Shown here: in pieces, positions 34,418 through 43,602 of the stretch
Position numbering within the stretch: the first letter of the stretch is position 1
How the letters are laid out: each line of letters begins with the position of its first letter
Source of the DNA: Deltaproteobacteria bacterium
GTDB lineage: Bacteria > Myxococcota_A > Polyangia > Polyangiales > Polyangiaceae
Assembly (NCBI GenBank): GCA_016218915.1
Contig: JACRCQ010000011.1
Span: forward strand, 1-61,587
Reading direction: 5' to 3'
DNA: 61,587 nt
Notes under the pieces: model-generated
The model's database searches: none
The model's input: only the letters and a program-made list of their open reading frames with translations
What the model was told of the DNA's origin: nothing
Translations under genes and position numbers: made by a program

Positions 34418-34939
34418 ATGACACGCACGCCCGTCACTACCATGCTCGCGGCGGCGGTTTCGCTCGCCGCATGCGGAAGCGACCAGGGGACAGGCACCAC
34501 ACCTGGTTCTTCCGACGGTACGATCTCCGGGTCGGTGCAGGGGGCCGGCTGGACCTCCCTGCAGAGCGCGCTCTGGATTTCCAAGGCTGGCGCACCGACG
34601 GCGGTCGTGTTTCTCTTCGAGGCCAAGGCCGCGTGCGCGGACATTTCCGCTCCGAACTGGGACAAGAATCTCGGAGCCAGCAAGCTGCTCGAGATCCAGA
34701 CGGTGGATTCGGCGCCGCGGACGTACAGTGTATCCAACGATCCTGACTCCGGCGCGCGAACGGCCACCGTCGCGTACCTGTATGGAAACTACAATCCAAA
34801 TGCAGATTCTGGCTCGGTTACGATCGAAAGCGTCATTCCGGGGAGGAGTCTTTCCGGCTCCTTCGATGTGGGCTTCGGAACCGACGGGCTGAAAGGCGCG
34901 TTCAAGGCTGCGTATTGCGCGGGCGGAGTGGAGCCATGA
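34418..34939 (+). CDS. Small lipoprotein, unknown function
   Basis: A 173-residue protein. The start at ATG 34418 precedes a signal peptide with lipobox VSLAAC; the upstream in-frame region is out of character. The mature part is a single beta-rich domain (GSVQGAGWTSLQSALWISK, PTAVVFLFEAKAACADIS, SGSVTIESVIPGRSLSGSFD). The stop overlaps the next gene's ATG by 4 nt, indicating coupling. No family recognised. Confidence 0.7.
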   Translation: MTRTPVTTMLAAAVSLAACGSDQGTGTTPGSSDGTISGSVQGAGWTSLQSALWISKAGAPTAVVFLFEAKAACADISAPNWDKNLGASKLLEIQTVDSAPRTYSVSNDPDSGARTATVAYLYGNYNPNADSGSVTIESVIPGRSLSGSFDVGFGTDGLKGAFKAAYCAGGVEP

Positions 34940-35724
34940 TGCAGGTCAAGTGGTGGGCGCACGCAATCCCAATTCTCCTCGCGGCAGCATTGATATGGCT
35001 TGGAGGCTGTTCGCCGAGCGAGAGTAGCGGCGCTGGGGCAGCGGGCTCCGGCGGCCCGGCGGCGGGCAACGCGGGCGCGGCCGGGACTGCAGGCGGAGCA
35101 GGAGGAACCGCAGGAGCTGCCGGGGCTGCAGCGGGCAGTGGCGGCATGACTGACGGTGGCAGCGAGGCGACGATACCGGACGGGGGCGCGCCAACGTATG
35201 GCGACGTTCAGGCGTGGATCTCGGCCTACAAGAGCGCGCATTCGGGGAACGGCGGCAAGGACTGGGACATCAACGCGAAGACCGATGAGGAGATCGCTTC
35301 CGATCCCGATCTCCAGCGGCTGATATCTCTATGTGGAGACGGCCAGCGCCCCGTGATTCCTCTGCTCGCCTGGGAATACGGCGGTGCCGATCACGCCTGG
35401 ATCCATCCCGAGGCGTCCGCCCTGGTCTACTGCGTCTACATTCCCGTCAATCCCTCGACCGCTCACTGGCAATACGATTCAGGGCAGGACAAGGTGACCG
35501 CCGACGTCTACGTCAAGTTCCCCGACCAGAATCCATGCAAGACCGAAACCGGTGCGAACCAGGTCATGGCTTGTCTCGGGGATCCTTCCAACATCGAGAT
35601 CCTGGTCGACGTAGCCAGCCTCAACGATGGTGCGGGCGCTGGGCTCATGCTGGCGAATGCCGCGATGGATCTGTACCTGATTCAGCCGGACGAGACCCGA
35701 GTTCTCTTGTATCAGGGGCTCTGA
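34936..35724 (+). CDS. Gly/Ala-stalk lipoprotein, unknown function
   Basis: A 262-residue protein coupled to the gene before it (ATGA overlap; a second ATG directly follows). Lipobox IWLGGC, then a 50-residue Gly/Ala stalk. The folded part holds PTYGDVQAWISAYKSAHSG, KDWDINAKTDEEIASDP, YCVYIPVNPSTAHWQYD and CLGDPSNIEILVDVAS. It has four cysteines, far fewer than the Cys-rich family, although the stalk is the same type. No family recognised. Predicted outer-membrane lipoprotein. Confidence 0.7.
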   Translation: MMQVKWWAHAIPILLAAALIWLGGCSPSESSGAGAAGSGGPAAGNAGAAGTAGGAGGTAGAAGAAAGSGGMTDGGSEATIPDGGAPTYGDVQAWISAYKSAHSGNGGKDWDINAKTDEEIASDPDLQRLISLCGDGQRPVIPLLAWEYGGADHAWIHPEASALVYCVYIPVNPSTAHWQYDSGQDKVTADVYVKFPDQNPCKTETGANQVMACLGDPSNIEILVDVASLNDGAGAGLMLANAAMDLYLIQPDETRVLLYQGL

Positions 35725-35725
35725 A

Positions 35726-35794
35726 CTACCCTTGCCGGACCACGGCCGGATCACCTACGAGGTCAAGTATCCCCGCAGTCCGACCCCTTCGTAG
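35726..35794 (+). pseudogene. Short remnant, possibly of an IS91-like transposase
   Basis: About 22 codons reading LPLPDHGRITYEVKYPR then a stop at 35792-35794. The GRITYEVKYPR block resembles a conserved stretch of IS91-type transposases (usually GR-x-AY-x-x-K). The match is short and from recall. It would mark an old insertion at the left edge of the broken-gene zone. Confidence 0.3.
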
Positions 35795-36117
35795 TCGGCC
35801 GGAGGTCCTCGCTCGGAAGCGTCCGGTTCGTCGGGATCGGGATCCATTCCGAGCACCCATCCTGGCATCGGCTCGTCGGTCAGGTCGTAGCTGTACAGAC
35901 CTCAGCGATGGCGCCGTGGTCTACGACATCACAGGCGAGCCGATACTCGAGCAAGGATGGCGCCCCGACGACAGCGGGCACGGAAAGGGTGGGCGCGGAC
36001 CGCCGCACGACTGGGACGGCATCGACGAGCCGGCGCCCGACGGGTAGACCGCGCCGAGAAGCGTCCAGACCTTGCCAAGCCCGATCTCGACGTCACTGCA
36101 GCCCCCAACCCCATCGA

Positions 36118-36331
36118 TCAGGTGATCAGGTCGACCGCGCCTGTGGCACTGTGAATCCTCGCCAGCTTGTCCGACGTGCACGTCCACAACGAATCAAAGC
36201 CAATCACCACGCGAGGCGAATTGCCGAGAATGAGCTTCGTGGCGAAGACAATCGGAACAGCGGCCACAACGGCGCCGGAGGAATCATCGAGTTGCAGGAT
36301 CGCCTGGGCGGTCCCATTGATGCAGCAGGCG
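36118..36331 (-). pseudogene. Fragment of a beta-propeller (YVTN/NHL-like) protein
   Basis: About 70 codons with AILQLDDSSGAVVAAVPIVF, VVIGFDSLWTCTSDKLARIH and SATGAVDLIT. The spacing is that of beta-propeller repeats in which each blade has a SLW and a TG step. The open frame to its right is not protein-like, so only one to two blades survive. No start codon context. Judged a relic. Confidence 0.4.
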
Positions 36332-36357
36332 GGCAGCGCAACCAGAAGCGCGCCGTG

Positions 36358-37461
36358 ATGCCGGTGACCAACTGGCTTGCAGCGAGAGTCAGGGGGACGA
36401 TCGGCAACGGGTCGACGCTCGGAGGGATGGCGACGCACTACCTGTACGACACCACGCTGCGCACGCCGAATCCGATGAGCGTGCTGCGCAGTGCCTACGC
36501 CAATCCGTGGGTGTTCCGTCAGACGAACATGGACGGTCTCATCGTGGATCAGCACGTGGGTCTCGACGTGGGGATCACGACACGATCGCAGTGGGGGGCG
36601 GGGATCGGCGGGCGGTACATCACGCCACGCTACGACGATCGAGAAACCCGAGGCGGGATAGCCTATCGTCTCTACCGCACATGGGAAGGGCGGCAGTGGT
36701 GGAATACCGACCCGCGTCCAGCCATGCGGGGTGGCAGCTGGGGCTCGCTTTCGTCGCAAAACGGCGGGCACAGGGCCACGGGCTCAGTTTGGCTCACCTG
36801 GTGGGTCACGCCGAGCGTGAGCCTGTCGCTGACGACCACGGCTCGCCTGGTGGTGGGGGTTCCGCGTTGGGCAGACACGGAGACCGATGCGGCGGGTCAG
36901 GACCACTGCGTGTTCGGGCGGCAGGACGCGCGTATCTTCGACAACATGTTGCGAGCGCGGCTGGCGCTGTCGCGGCGTGCCACCATCGATCTATACACTC
37001 AACTCCTGGTGGGCACGGTGCGATGCGGGAACTACCAGGAGCAAGAACGGCATCTGCCTGCTCATGGCCTACCTGCTCGAGGGGCTGCGACGTCGGGCAA
37101 GACCAACGACGCCGCCGTCCGGGTGACACGTCTACGACTCCTCGGGAACGGCGGAAAACAGGATTCTGAAGGTGCTGCCGCGTCCCGGCTCGGAGATGGC
37201 CACGAGGTGTCCACCGAACTGACTGACGATGCCATGTACGATCGCGACGCCGAGCCCGGTGCCCTTGCCAATCTCCTTGGTCTTGACCTTTTCAGCGCCC
37301 GCGCCTCAGCGTCAGCACACGGGTCGAGTTTGCGCACCAGATCCAGCGCGTTATTTTCCAAGAACGGAGACGACCCGGTGAGTTCCATGATTGCCCTCGG
37401 AGTCCATACCGCAGTCCAGCCAGTCGCGAACAACGCCCGTCTCTTGATCGTCAACTGTTGA
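36358..37461 (+). pseudogene. 5'-truncated barrel-like gene fused to unrelated sequence
   Basis: From ATG 36358 to about 37075 the frame reads as a strand-rich protein (MATHYLYDTTLRTPNPMSV; HVGLDVGITTRSQWGAGIGG; ARLALSRRATIDLYTQLLVG), like part of an outer-membrane barrel. There is no signal peptide, and sequence upstream in the frame is not protein-like. After about 37080 the frame runs over the antisense of a kinase fragment and becomes meaningless. It is therefore probably a broken gene with both ends lost. Confidence 0.45.
37132..37305 (-). pseudogene. 3' fragment of a histidine kinase (ATP-binding domain)
   Basis: On the minus strand about 57 codons read VKTKEIGKGTGLGVAIVHG, then SQFGGHLVAISEPGRGSTFR, and stop at TAG (37134-37132). 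These are the G1/G2 boxes and last strands of a HATPase domain. The frame is closed on the upstream side by a TGA (37308-37306). The rest of the kinase is absent. Confidence 0.65.
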
Positions 37462-37476
37462 CCGGCCCGCGGCTAG

Positions 37477-37776
37477 GATCTCGTCATCCATCGAGCACTC
37501 GTTGAGATCCTCTCCGACGCTGACCTGGCCAGCGCGCTCGCCTTCCGAGGCGGGACCGGGTTCCACAAGTTGCACTTCGCGCAGCCCGCCAAGTACTCCG
37601 AGGACATCGACCTCGTGCAGGTCCGCGCCGAACCCTTCGGCGACGTGATGACGGCGTTGCGGAACAAGCTCACGCCCTGGCTTGGCAAACCTCAGCGGAA
37701 GCAGACGCAGGGGCCGGATCCCAAGCGGGCGTACGAGGTAGTACTCAATCGCCTGATCTCACGGCTGCGCGGGTAG
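37477..37776 (+). pseudogene. Remnant of an AbiEii-type nucleotidyltransferase toxin
   Basis: An open frame from just after a TAG (37474-37476) to 37776 reads ALAFRGGTGFHKLHF, PAKYSEDIDLVQV and LRNKLTPWLGKPQ. The GG-T motif and the D-x-D of SEDIDL match the N-terminal nucleotidyltransferase domain of type IV toxin-antitoxin proteins (AbiEii/AbiGii). No proper start codon precedes these motifs; only a TTG at 37570, after the GG-T motif, is available. It ends after about 100 codons where the family has about 250-300. No antitoxin gene is adjacent. Broken. Confidence 0.6.
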
Positions 37777-37872
37777 CGTTGGACCGCTTGAGGGCGCTCG
37801 GAGCTATGCAAGCGGTGGTGAGGACACGGGAGGCCCGCACCGCCGCGGTACGATCCGTTGTATGATTGGACC

Positions 37873-40062
37873 ATGCGTGTGAGCGCCTTGCTGGCTGCAG
37901 CGTCGATCGCAACCGTGACCTCGGCGCGCATCGCCCACGCTGAATGTCCGCCCGGGGTGATCGCTCAGCCCGAGGTCTGCAACTGCATCGACGATGACTG
38001 CGACGGCGTCATCGACAACGACGCTCCCGATCTGTGCCCTCCTCATGCCGGATACCCTCAGCGCTGCCTGACTCACGACGGCAGCATCTGCCAGTGCTCC
38101 CTGGAATGCGGCCTGTTCGGGGGGCAGTTTCCATGCGGCGTCAGCGGGGTTTGCTATGGGGACCTGACAGTGAGCGGGACCGGCGAGCACGTGGTTTCGT
38201 CCCACTGTTTCGGCGTGTGCCCAGGTTGCGCGTCGGCTGCCGTGGCCGGTGTGTGTGACTCACAAGGCGGGCCCCTGCCGCAATGCGTGTGCAAGACTGG
38301 CGACGCGTACGAGCCCGCAAAGTGCGACGCGCCGTGTACCAACATCGAGTGTCCAGGCGGCGGCGTGTGCACCAACTTCGGCGCGAACGCCGGTCGCTGC
38401 GTGGCCGACAACTGCTTCAATGTCCCCTGCGCACCGGGCAAAGCGTGTAACGATGGGGCGTGCGTGGACAACCCATGCAAGCCCGGCTCCTGCCCTGCCG
38501 GCGAGGTATGCAAGCCCAGCGCAGACTTCTCGTCGTTTGCGTGCGAGCCGTCGTGCGCCGACGCGAAGTGCGCCGCGCCCATGGTCTGCTCGCACGGCGT
38601 GTGCGTGGAACCCGGATGCGTGCAGCCGTGCCCGGACAACCAGGTCTGCGGCGGCGCGGATGGCGGCTGCGTGGACTCGCAATGTGCGCCGCAAGGCTGC
38701 CCTGACGGCGCGTACTGCGACCCGCTCACCGGCACGTGCGGCAACTGGCCGTGCGAGGGCGTGCAGTGCCCTGCCGGGCAGGTGTGCGAAGCAGGCGAAT
38801 GCCAGCTCAAGGCGCACTGCCCGCCGGGAGTGATCGCGCAGCCCGAAGTCTGCAACTGCGTCGATGATGACTGCGACGGGCTGGTGGACGAGCAAGCGGA
38901 CGTGGACGCTGGGGAAGCGCCGTTGTGCTGGCCCGATGCCGTTTGCGTGTTCTATCTTGGGGTGTGCGAGTGCGCGGAGCATTGCTGCAAGGGGGAGCTC
39001 ACGTGCCCGTCAGGTCGCGTCATCAGGGATGATGTGGTGATCAGCGGCACCGACCCGCCGGTGCCAGTGAAGGACAACTGTGTCTTCCCAGCGGACACCG
39101 AGTGCTGCGATTGCGCGGGGACACTGCTGCAGGACCGATGCGCACCCGAAGGCACGGTCAGCTCCGACACATCGCGCCCGCCCCAGTGCGTTTGCTGGAC
39201 GGGGGGCTGCCAGCCGCCCTGCGCGCACGTCGATTGCCCCAATGGCGGCGTCTGCACCGACTACGGCCCCAATCGCCGACGCTGCGTTCAGAACGACTGC
39301 TTCAACCTGCCTTGCCCTGTGGGTCAGGCGTGCGACCACGATCAATGCGTCGCCAACGCCTGCCAGCCTGCCTCCTGCCCGGCATCGGAGGCATGCCGTC
39401 CTTCTGCCGACTTCAAGACGTTCACGTGCGAGACGCCCTGCGCCGAGGTCGAATGCGCCCCGGGACTCGTCTGCAGGCACGGCGAGTGCTCGGCCCCCGC
39501 ATGTCCCGACGACTGCGGCGCCGGATTCGTATGCGACGACGCTCAAGGTACATGCGTGCCCGACGGGTGTCTTGCCGTGAGTTGCTCTGACGGGGCCTAC
39601 TGCGACCCGCTCACCGGCACATGCGGAAACTGGCCGTGCGAAGGCGTACTGTGCCCCGCATCCGAGGTCTGTAGCGCTGGTGAGTGCGTCAGGGCGCGCG
39701 AGCACGATGGCGGTTGTCAGACTGACGCTCCACAGGATTCGTTCACTGTGGACGCACCGGTGGATGCGTCATCGGACGAGCCAGGGTTTGTACCTACCGA
39801 GTTCCAGCACCCTCCGACGGCGGCCCCATCGGTAGCGGGGTGCGGTTGCCACAGCTCCGGAAGTGGCGCCATGAACTGGGCTCTGGCCCTGGCCGGATTG
39901 ATCGCGGCCCGGCGGCGTAGGAGGAGAGATCGCGCATGCTCTGAGTACAACCCGGATCGACATACGATGCCTGCTGCTCAGGTTCGATGCGGCAGCGCCG
40001 TGCGGCTGCGGAGACGGGTTACCGTGAACCAATCCGAGGGGCTCGGTACGAGACGACCATGA
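37873..40062 (+). CDS. MYXO-CTERM surface protein with two MopE-like halves
   Basis: About 729 residues. ATG 37873 begins a signal peptide (ALLAAASIATVTSARIAHA). The protein is a two-fold duplication. Each half starts CPPGVIAQPEVCNC with a MopE-type metal-binding motif (IDDDCDGVIDN; VDDDCDGLVDE) and continues through similar Cys-rich segments (VDNPCKPGSCPAGEVCKPS; VANACQPASCPASEACRPS; DPLTGTCGNWPCEGV in both). Near the C-terminus is a MYXO-CTERM signal: GCGCHSSGSG, a hydrophobic stretch (MNWALALAGLIAA) and RRRRRR. This should be cut by a myxosortase and anchored at the surface. About 35 residues follow the Arg cluster, unusual for this signal, and the stop overlaps the next start (ATGA). Confidence 0.85.
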   Translation: MRVSALLAAASIATVTSARIAHAECPPGVIAQPEVCNCIDDDCDGVIDNDAPDLCPPHAGYPQRCLTHDGSICQCSLECGLFGGQFPCGVSGVCYGDLTVSGTGEHVVSSHCFGVCPGCASAAVAGVCDSQGGPLPQCVCKTGDAYEPAKCDAPCTNIECPGGGVCTNFGANAGRCVADNCFNVPCAPGKACNDGACVDNPCKPGSCPAGEVCKPSADFSSFACEPSCADAKCAAPMVCSHGVCVEPGCVQPCPDNQVCGGADGGCVDSQCAPQGCPDGAYCDPLTGTCGNWPCEGVQCPAGQVCEAGECQLKAHCPPGVIAQPEVCNCVDDDCDGLVDEQADVDAGEAPLCWPDAVCVFYLGVCECAEHCCKGELTCPSGRVIRDDVVISGTDPPVPVKDNCVFPADTECCDCAGTLLQDRCAPEGTVSSDTSRPPQCVCWTGGCQPPCAHVDCPNGGVCTDYGPNRRRCVQNDCFNLPCPVGQACDHDQCVANACQPASCPASEACRPSADFKTFTCETPCAEVECAPGLVCRHGECSAPACPDDCGAGFVCDDAQGTCVPDGCLAVSCSDGAYCDPLTGTCGNWPCEGVLCPASEVCSAGECVRAREHDGGCQTDAPQDSFTVDAPVDASSDEPGFVPTEFQHPPTAAPSVAGCGCHSSGSGAMNWALALAGLIAARRRRRRDRACSEYNPDRHTMPAAQVRCGSAVRLRRRVTVNQSEGLGTRRP

Positions 40063-40538
40063 ACAGAAACGGGATTATGACAGCTTGCTTGTTGCTCTCT
40101 TGCGCAGGCGCCGTGGCCCCGGCATGCGGCGGGGAGGGCGCCGAGGGTGAAGAGCAAGTCGAAGCCGGGCTCGACGCATATTCAGAAGTCGCCAGTGCTG
40201 TCGACGGGGCGAGCGAAAGCGATTCTCTGACGCTGATCACAGACGTGAGCGGTGGCCCGGTTTCAGACGTTGTCCTAGCAGACCCGGGCTTGTTCGACTC
40301 CGGAGGCTGCGCTTGCGACGGCGCGACTCACTTCTGCCTCAAGGTGGACATGCATTCCCGTGGACTTCCGGCTCCGGATGCTGAGCCGTGTTCGGCTTCC
40401 GATGCAGGCGGCGCTGCTTGTCTTGAGCTTCCATCAGGGTGCGGTCCCGCACCTTCATGCGCGTGCCTGGCGCCGTACTGGCAATGCGCCTGCAGCGACG
40501 TGGGCGGCGGGCTTCTCGTCTATTGCTGGCTCGGTTAG
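40059..40538 (+). CDS. Small Cys-containing lipoprotein
   Basis: A 159-residue protein whose ATG overlaps the preceding stop by 4 nt. Signal peptide with lipobox AVAPAC. An acidic Glu/Asp/Ser linker is followed by a compact C-terminal half with about 12 cysteines (GGCACDGATHFCLKVDMHS; CGPAPSCACLAPYWQCACSD). Probably coexpressed with the MYXO-CTERM protein. No family recognised. Confidence 0.7.
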   Translation: MNRNGIMTACLLLSCAGAVAPACGGEGAEGEEQVEAGLDAYSEVASAVDGASESDSLTLITDVSGGPVSDVVLADPGLFDSGGCACDGATHFCLKVDMHSRGLPAPDAEPCSASDAGGAACLELPSGCGPAPSCACLAPYWQCACSDVGGGLLVYCWLG

Positions 40539-41039
40539 CTTATGCGGTCATCAGGCGTCCGGACAGCCTATGTGCGTCAGCGTGACCGATCCCCAATACG
40601 GGATGTGAGGATGCTGCCTGCTCGCCGTGCGGTTTGAGACGAGCCTCGTGTTCCTGACAATCCTCCCGGAAGAACTCCCGGCCTCCGAGGCCGCCGCCGC
40701 TGAGATCCAAGAAGGAACGCAACAGCGAGGAGCGGGATCTTCCCTACGTTTCACCCGGAGTCTGATCCCACCCTTGGAGAGCACGATCTTCCGGAAGTCG
40801 CTGGTTCGAGCCAGCGACGCGACCTGTCCACCTCGGGTTGGCTCTACAAACCATCCGCGAAGAAGTGAACCACGTCCTCGATCCAGTCCGTCAAGCTGGG
40901 GCGACTCCAGGTGAAGTCATGCACTTGGCGAACAACCCCTCCATCACATCCACGAGATCCAGACCGTCGGTCGAGACGCGAGCGTTCTCGCGTTGGCAAC
41001 CGGCTTCTTCGACGGCGTTTTCGATTGCCGTCTGGCAGA
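40539..41039. other. Convergent intergenic region, no gene seen
   Basis: About 500 bases between the small lipoprotein (plus) and the cassette C FecR gene (minus). Short open frames here are Arg/Pro/Ser-rich with no recognisable motif. No clear hairpin was found. Confidence 0.4.
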
Positions 41040-42026
41040 TCAACGCGGCGTATCTTCCGCGACGCGCTGCACCTCAGCCCTTCGAAAACCTGCCGGATAG
41101 GCCGCGAGATAGACGCGGGCTGCCTCGCGAGCTGCGTCCCTTCGCCCGGCACGCAGCAGTTCGAGTATCCGCAAGTATGCGGCGTCTTCTTCGGGTGAAC
41201 CGACAGCCGGGCCAGAAGCCGCAGGAGCGGCCGTTCCCGCATCGACGCGGGACACGCCCGTTCCGGAATGAATCTGGCTGACCGAAGGCGCTGCAGAGGC
41301 CACTTCGACCGGGGTGCTCACGGCGTTGTGTTCAACGGACAGCACCGGTTGCGCAGGCTCCCGCGTCCACGATTCTCCTTCCTTCAGATCGATCGCCACA
41401 CCGTCGCGCAGGCGCACTCGCACAATCCCCTGTTGCACGCCGACCCGAGCCGTCTTTCCTCCACGAACCTCGACCCGGAACGTGGTTCCGAGATCCTCGA
41501 TCTCGCCATCGGGCACTTCAACCAGCACGCGCCGGGCGCCAGCGGGGCGCTCGACGCGCAGCGACAACACCCCATCATTGAGCCGAAATCGCTCGACCGA
41601 GGATTCGGTGGTTCGCGTCCAACGCGTCCCCGGCTCACCCGTGGCAACCACCACCAGGTCAACACGTGCAATGGGTGCTTCCCTCGCATTTCGAATCCAC
41701 GCAGTCGTGACGATCAAGAGCGCGGCAAACAATGCTGCGGCGATCCCCAGCAGTGCAATGCGTCGCCTCGTGTGTCGCTTGCGGCCTGACGCCTCAGCAT
41801 CAGCCCGTTCCAGAACGCACTGACGAAGTCGCCGCAAACCGAGATCGTCGGTTGCCCCGGTCGGCATTCGACCCACACGCTCGGCGAGAGCGGCAAGGGC
41901 TTGCGCCTCCTGCCTGCAATCCTCGCATGACTCCCGATGCCGTTCATGAGCGAGGCGCGACTCGCCGCGGAGCCTTCCGTCACGAATCGCTTCGACCTCC
42001 CAGATGCGGGGACATCGTTCGCTCAT
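41040..42026 (-). CDS. Anti-sigma factor with zinc finger, FecR domain and TPR-like tail (cassette C)
   Basis: A 328-residue protein. Zinc anti-sigma motif H30-x3-C34-x2-C37 (ERHRESCEDC). Membrane segment about 90-110 (ALLGIAAALFAALLIVTTAW). FecR-like domain about 115-230 (ARRVLVEVPDGEIEDLGTTF; RVGVQQGIVRVRLRDG; KEGESW). After a linker come TPR-like helices (AYLRILELLRAGRRDAAREA; YLAAYPAGFRRAEVQRV). This is the fullest version of the architecture; cassette A lacks the FecR part and B lacks the zinc finger. It is the last gene of a four-gene operon and its start overlaps the sigma stop by 4 nt. Expected to bind and control the sigma factor. Confidence 0.9.
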   Translation of the reverse strand: MSERCPRIWEVEAIRDGRLRGESRLAHERHRESCEDCRQEAQALAALAERVGRMPTGATDDLGLRRLRQCVLERADAEASGRKRHTRRRIALLGIAAALFAALLIVTTAWIRNAREAPIARVDLVVVATGEPGTRWTRTTESSVERFRLNDGVLSLRVERPAGARRVLVEVPDGEIEDLGTTFRVEVRGGKTARVGVQQGIVRVRLRDGVAIDLKEGESWTREPAQPVLSVEHNAVSTPVEVASAAPSVSQIHSGTGVSRVDAGTAAPAASGPAVGSPEEDAAYLRILELLRAGRRDAAREAARVYLAAYPAGFRRAEVQRVAEDTPR

Positions 42027-42607
42027 TTGGCCTGCTCCTCACCCAGCACGGCGCGCAGCTCTCGCCGAGCGTGATGCAGCCGTGTCCAGACGGTGCCAAT
42101 CGGCACACCGAGTACGTTCGACACTTCCTCGCAGGAAAAACCTTCGACTTCGACCAACAGGAAGGTAACACGCTTCGCTTCGGACAATCGGTCGAGTGCC
42201 TGGTCCACTGCGACGGCGTCATCACCCTGTCCTGGGGTATCTTCCGCGCGGGGGATGCTGACGGCGTCTCCAAGCCGGGCGAGCATGCGAGTCAACCTTG
42301 CCATCGACCGTCGGCGTTCCCGGAGCACCTGCGCCGCAACGCCGTAGAGCCAGGCGCGGCCGGAACCTCGGGCCGGATCGTACCGCGCGGCGATCCGGGA
42401 GACCCTCAAGAACGTGGTTTGCACGATATCCTGCGCGTCGTCGAACGGTGCCGACCGACGCGCAAATCGCAGCAGAGCAGGCGCGTGGCGATCGTACAGC
42501 GCACCCAGTGCGTCCAGGTCGCCCGACCCCAATCGACGAATCACGGGCTCGTCCGGGTCCTCATCAATCGGCGAACCGCGCACAAGCTGGGGCACTTTCC
42601 TGATCAT
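42023..42607 (-). CDS. ECF-type RNA polymerase sigma factor (cassette C)
   Basis: A 194-residue sigma factor. Region 2: LYDRHAPALLRFARRSAPF, DDAQDIVQTTFLRVSRI. Region 4: LDRLSEAKRVTFLLVEVEG, SCEEVSNVLGVPIGTVWTR then LHHARREL. The start Met of MIRKVPQ was chosen because its ATG overlaps the upstream stop (ATGA), the same coupling as in cassette A; an open frame continues far upstream but only as a shadow of the envelope gene. Its stop overlaps the anti-sigma start. Confidence 0.9.
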   Translation of the reverse strand: MIRKVPQLVRGSPIDEDPDEPVIRRLGSGDLDALGALYDRHAPALLRFARRSAPFDDAQDIVQTTFLRVSRIAARYDPARGSGRAWLYGVAAQVLRERRRSMARLTRMLARLGDAVSIPRAEDTPGQGDDAVAVDQALDRLSEAKRVTFLLVEVEGFSCEEVSNVLGVPIGTVWTRLHHARRELRAVLGEEQAK

Positions 42608-43602
42608 CGATCGGCCCATGCGGCACCCATCCCGACGCCGACGCTCCAACTCGGAAGCGTGGGAAGAGCCTCGTCGAGCCTCGTCGGACGGCGCGCGCCC
42701 CAGGGCGAAACGTCCGCATCCAGACCCACCACCCATCGAATACGGCTGGCCCCCAAGGTCATCCGAACCAGACCTCCGAGGCGCAGATCGCTCGTCGACC
42801 CGGCTTTCTCGTCGTTTGCCACTTCTAGGCTCTGCGATTGAACGACAAAAGAAGGCCCGAGCCCCACGTCGAGTGCGGCCCTGCCAGCCAGAACGCGGCG
42901 ACCGACATTGACCGATGCGGCCAGCGTCTGCATGTCCAGATTCCCGTAGCTCGACTTCATCGGCCGTTGGATCGCCTCCCAACGCATGGACACATCCAGG
43001 AGCCAGGATCGCATGCGCAGCGAGGCGAATCCAGCGGGGCCGAACGACCCGTAGGAAGGCGGGCGCGCCAACCGCACTCCCAGCATCGCACCGACATCCA
43101 TTCGAATCTCTGATTCCTTCGAGGCATCGGCGCGGACCGGGGCGGCAGCTGAAGGGTGAGCGGTATGATCGATCGGCTGTGCCTTCACCAGGTCAGGTGC
43201 CCTCGCAAGCACAGCGGGGGGCGGCACGGTCAGAAGAGCCTCGAGCGTCCTGGCCAGGTCACTCGGCGATCGAACCCGACGCAGCGCAGCCCGACCGTCT
43301 GTAAGCCGGACCTCCACGAGCACCCCCTCCGTACCTGGCGCGACACGCACGTGGGCCATGGGATCGACATCCGGGATTCTCTTCAAGCCTTCGCAGGCCG
43401 TCGCGAGCGCATCGAGCCACACCGGGTCGATGTGCTCGTCGACCTCGAGCCGAGCGGCTTCACAGGGCGAAGCTGGATCGGCGGCGCGAGCCTCAGCGAT
43501 GCGGAAGCCGTGGAGAGCGAAAACGCACGCCACCCATCCCGCCCACGGCACACCGCAATGGCGTGTCGTCAGAAACCCGCGAGCCGCCGAACGATCCGTC
43601 AT
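42604..43602 (-). CDS. Cassette C envelope protein, predicted barrel-like C-terminus
   Basis: A 332-residue protein with a signal peptide (CVFALHGFRIAEARA). The N-terminal domain has VLVEVRLTDGRAALRRVRSPSD, comparable to VRFRTIDGRTAEREIGSPAE in the cassette A protein, which supports common descent. After a linker the last 170 residues are strand-rich (LRMRSWLLDVSMRWEAIQR; GLGPSFVVQSQSLEVA) and end SWSVGVGMGAAWADR, close to WWSVGLGVGMEVEVP in A. Both ends overlap neighbours by 4 nt. Probably an outer-membrane or periplasmic part of the sigma circuit. Confidence 0.75.
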   Translation of the reverse strand: MTDRSAARGFLTTRHCGVPWAGWVACVFALHGFRIAEARAADPASPCEAARLEVDEHIDPVWLDALATACEGLKRIPDVDPMAHVRVAPGTEGVLVEVRLTDGRAALRRVRSPSDLARTLEALLTVPPPAVLARAPDLVKAQPIDHTAHPSAAAPVRADASKESEIRMDVGAMLGVRLARPPSYGSFGPAGFASLRMRSWLLDVSMRWEAIQRPMKSSYGNLDMQTLAASVNVGRRVLAGRAALDVGLGPSFVVQSQSLEVANDEKAGSTSDLRLGGLVRMTLGASRIRWVVGLDADVSPWGARRPTRLDEALPTLPSWSVGVGMGAAWADR

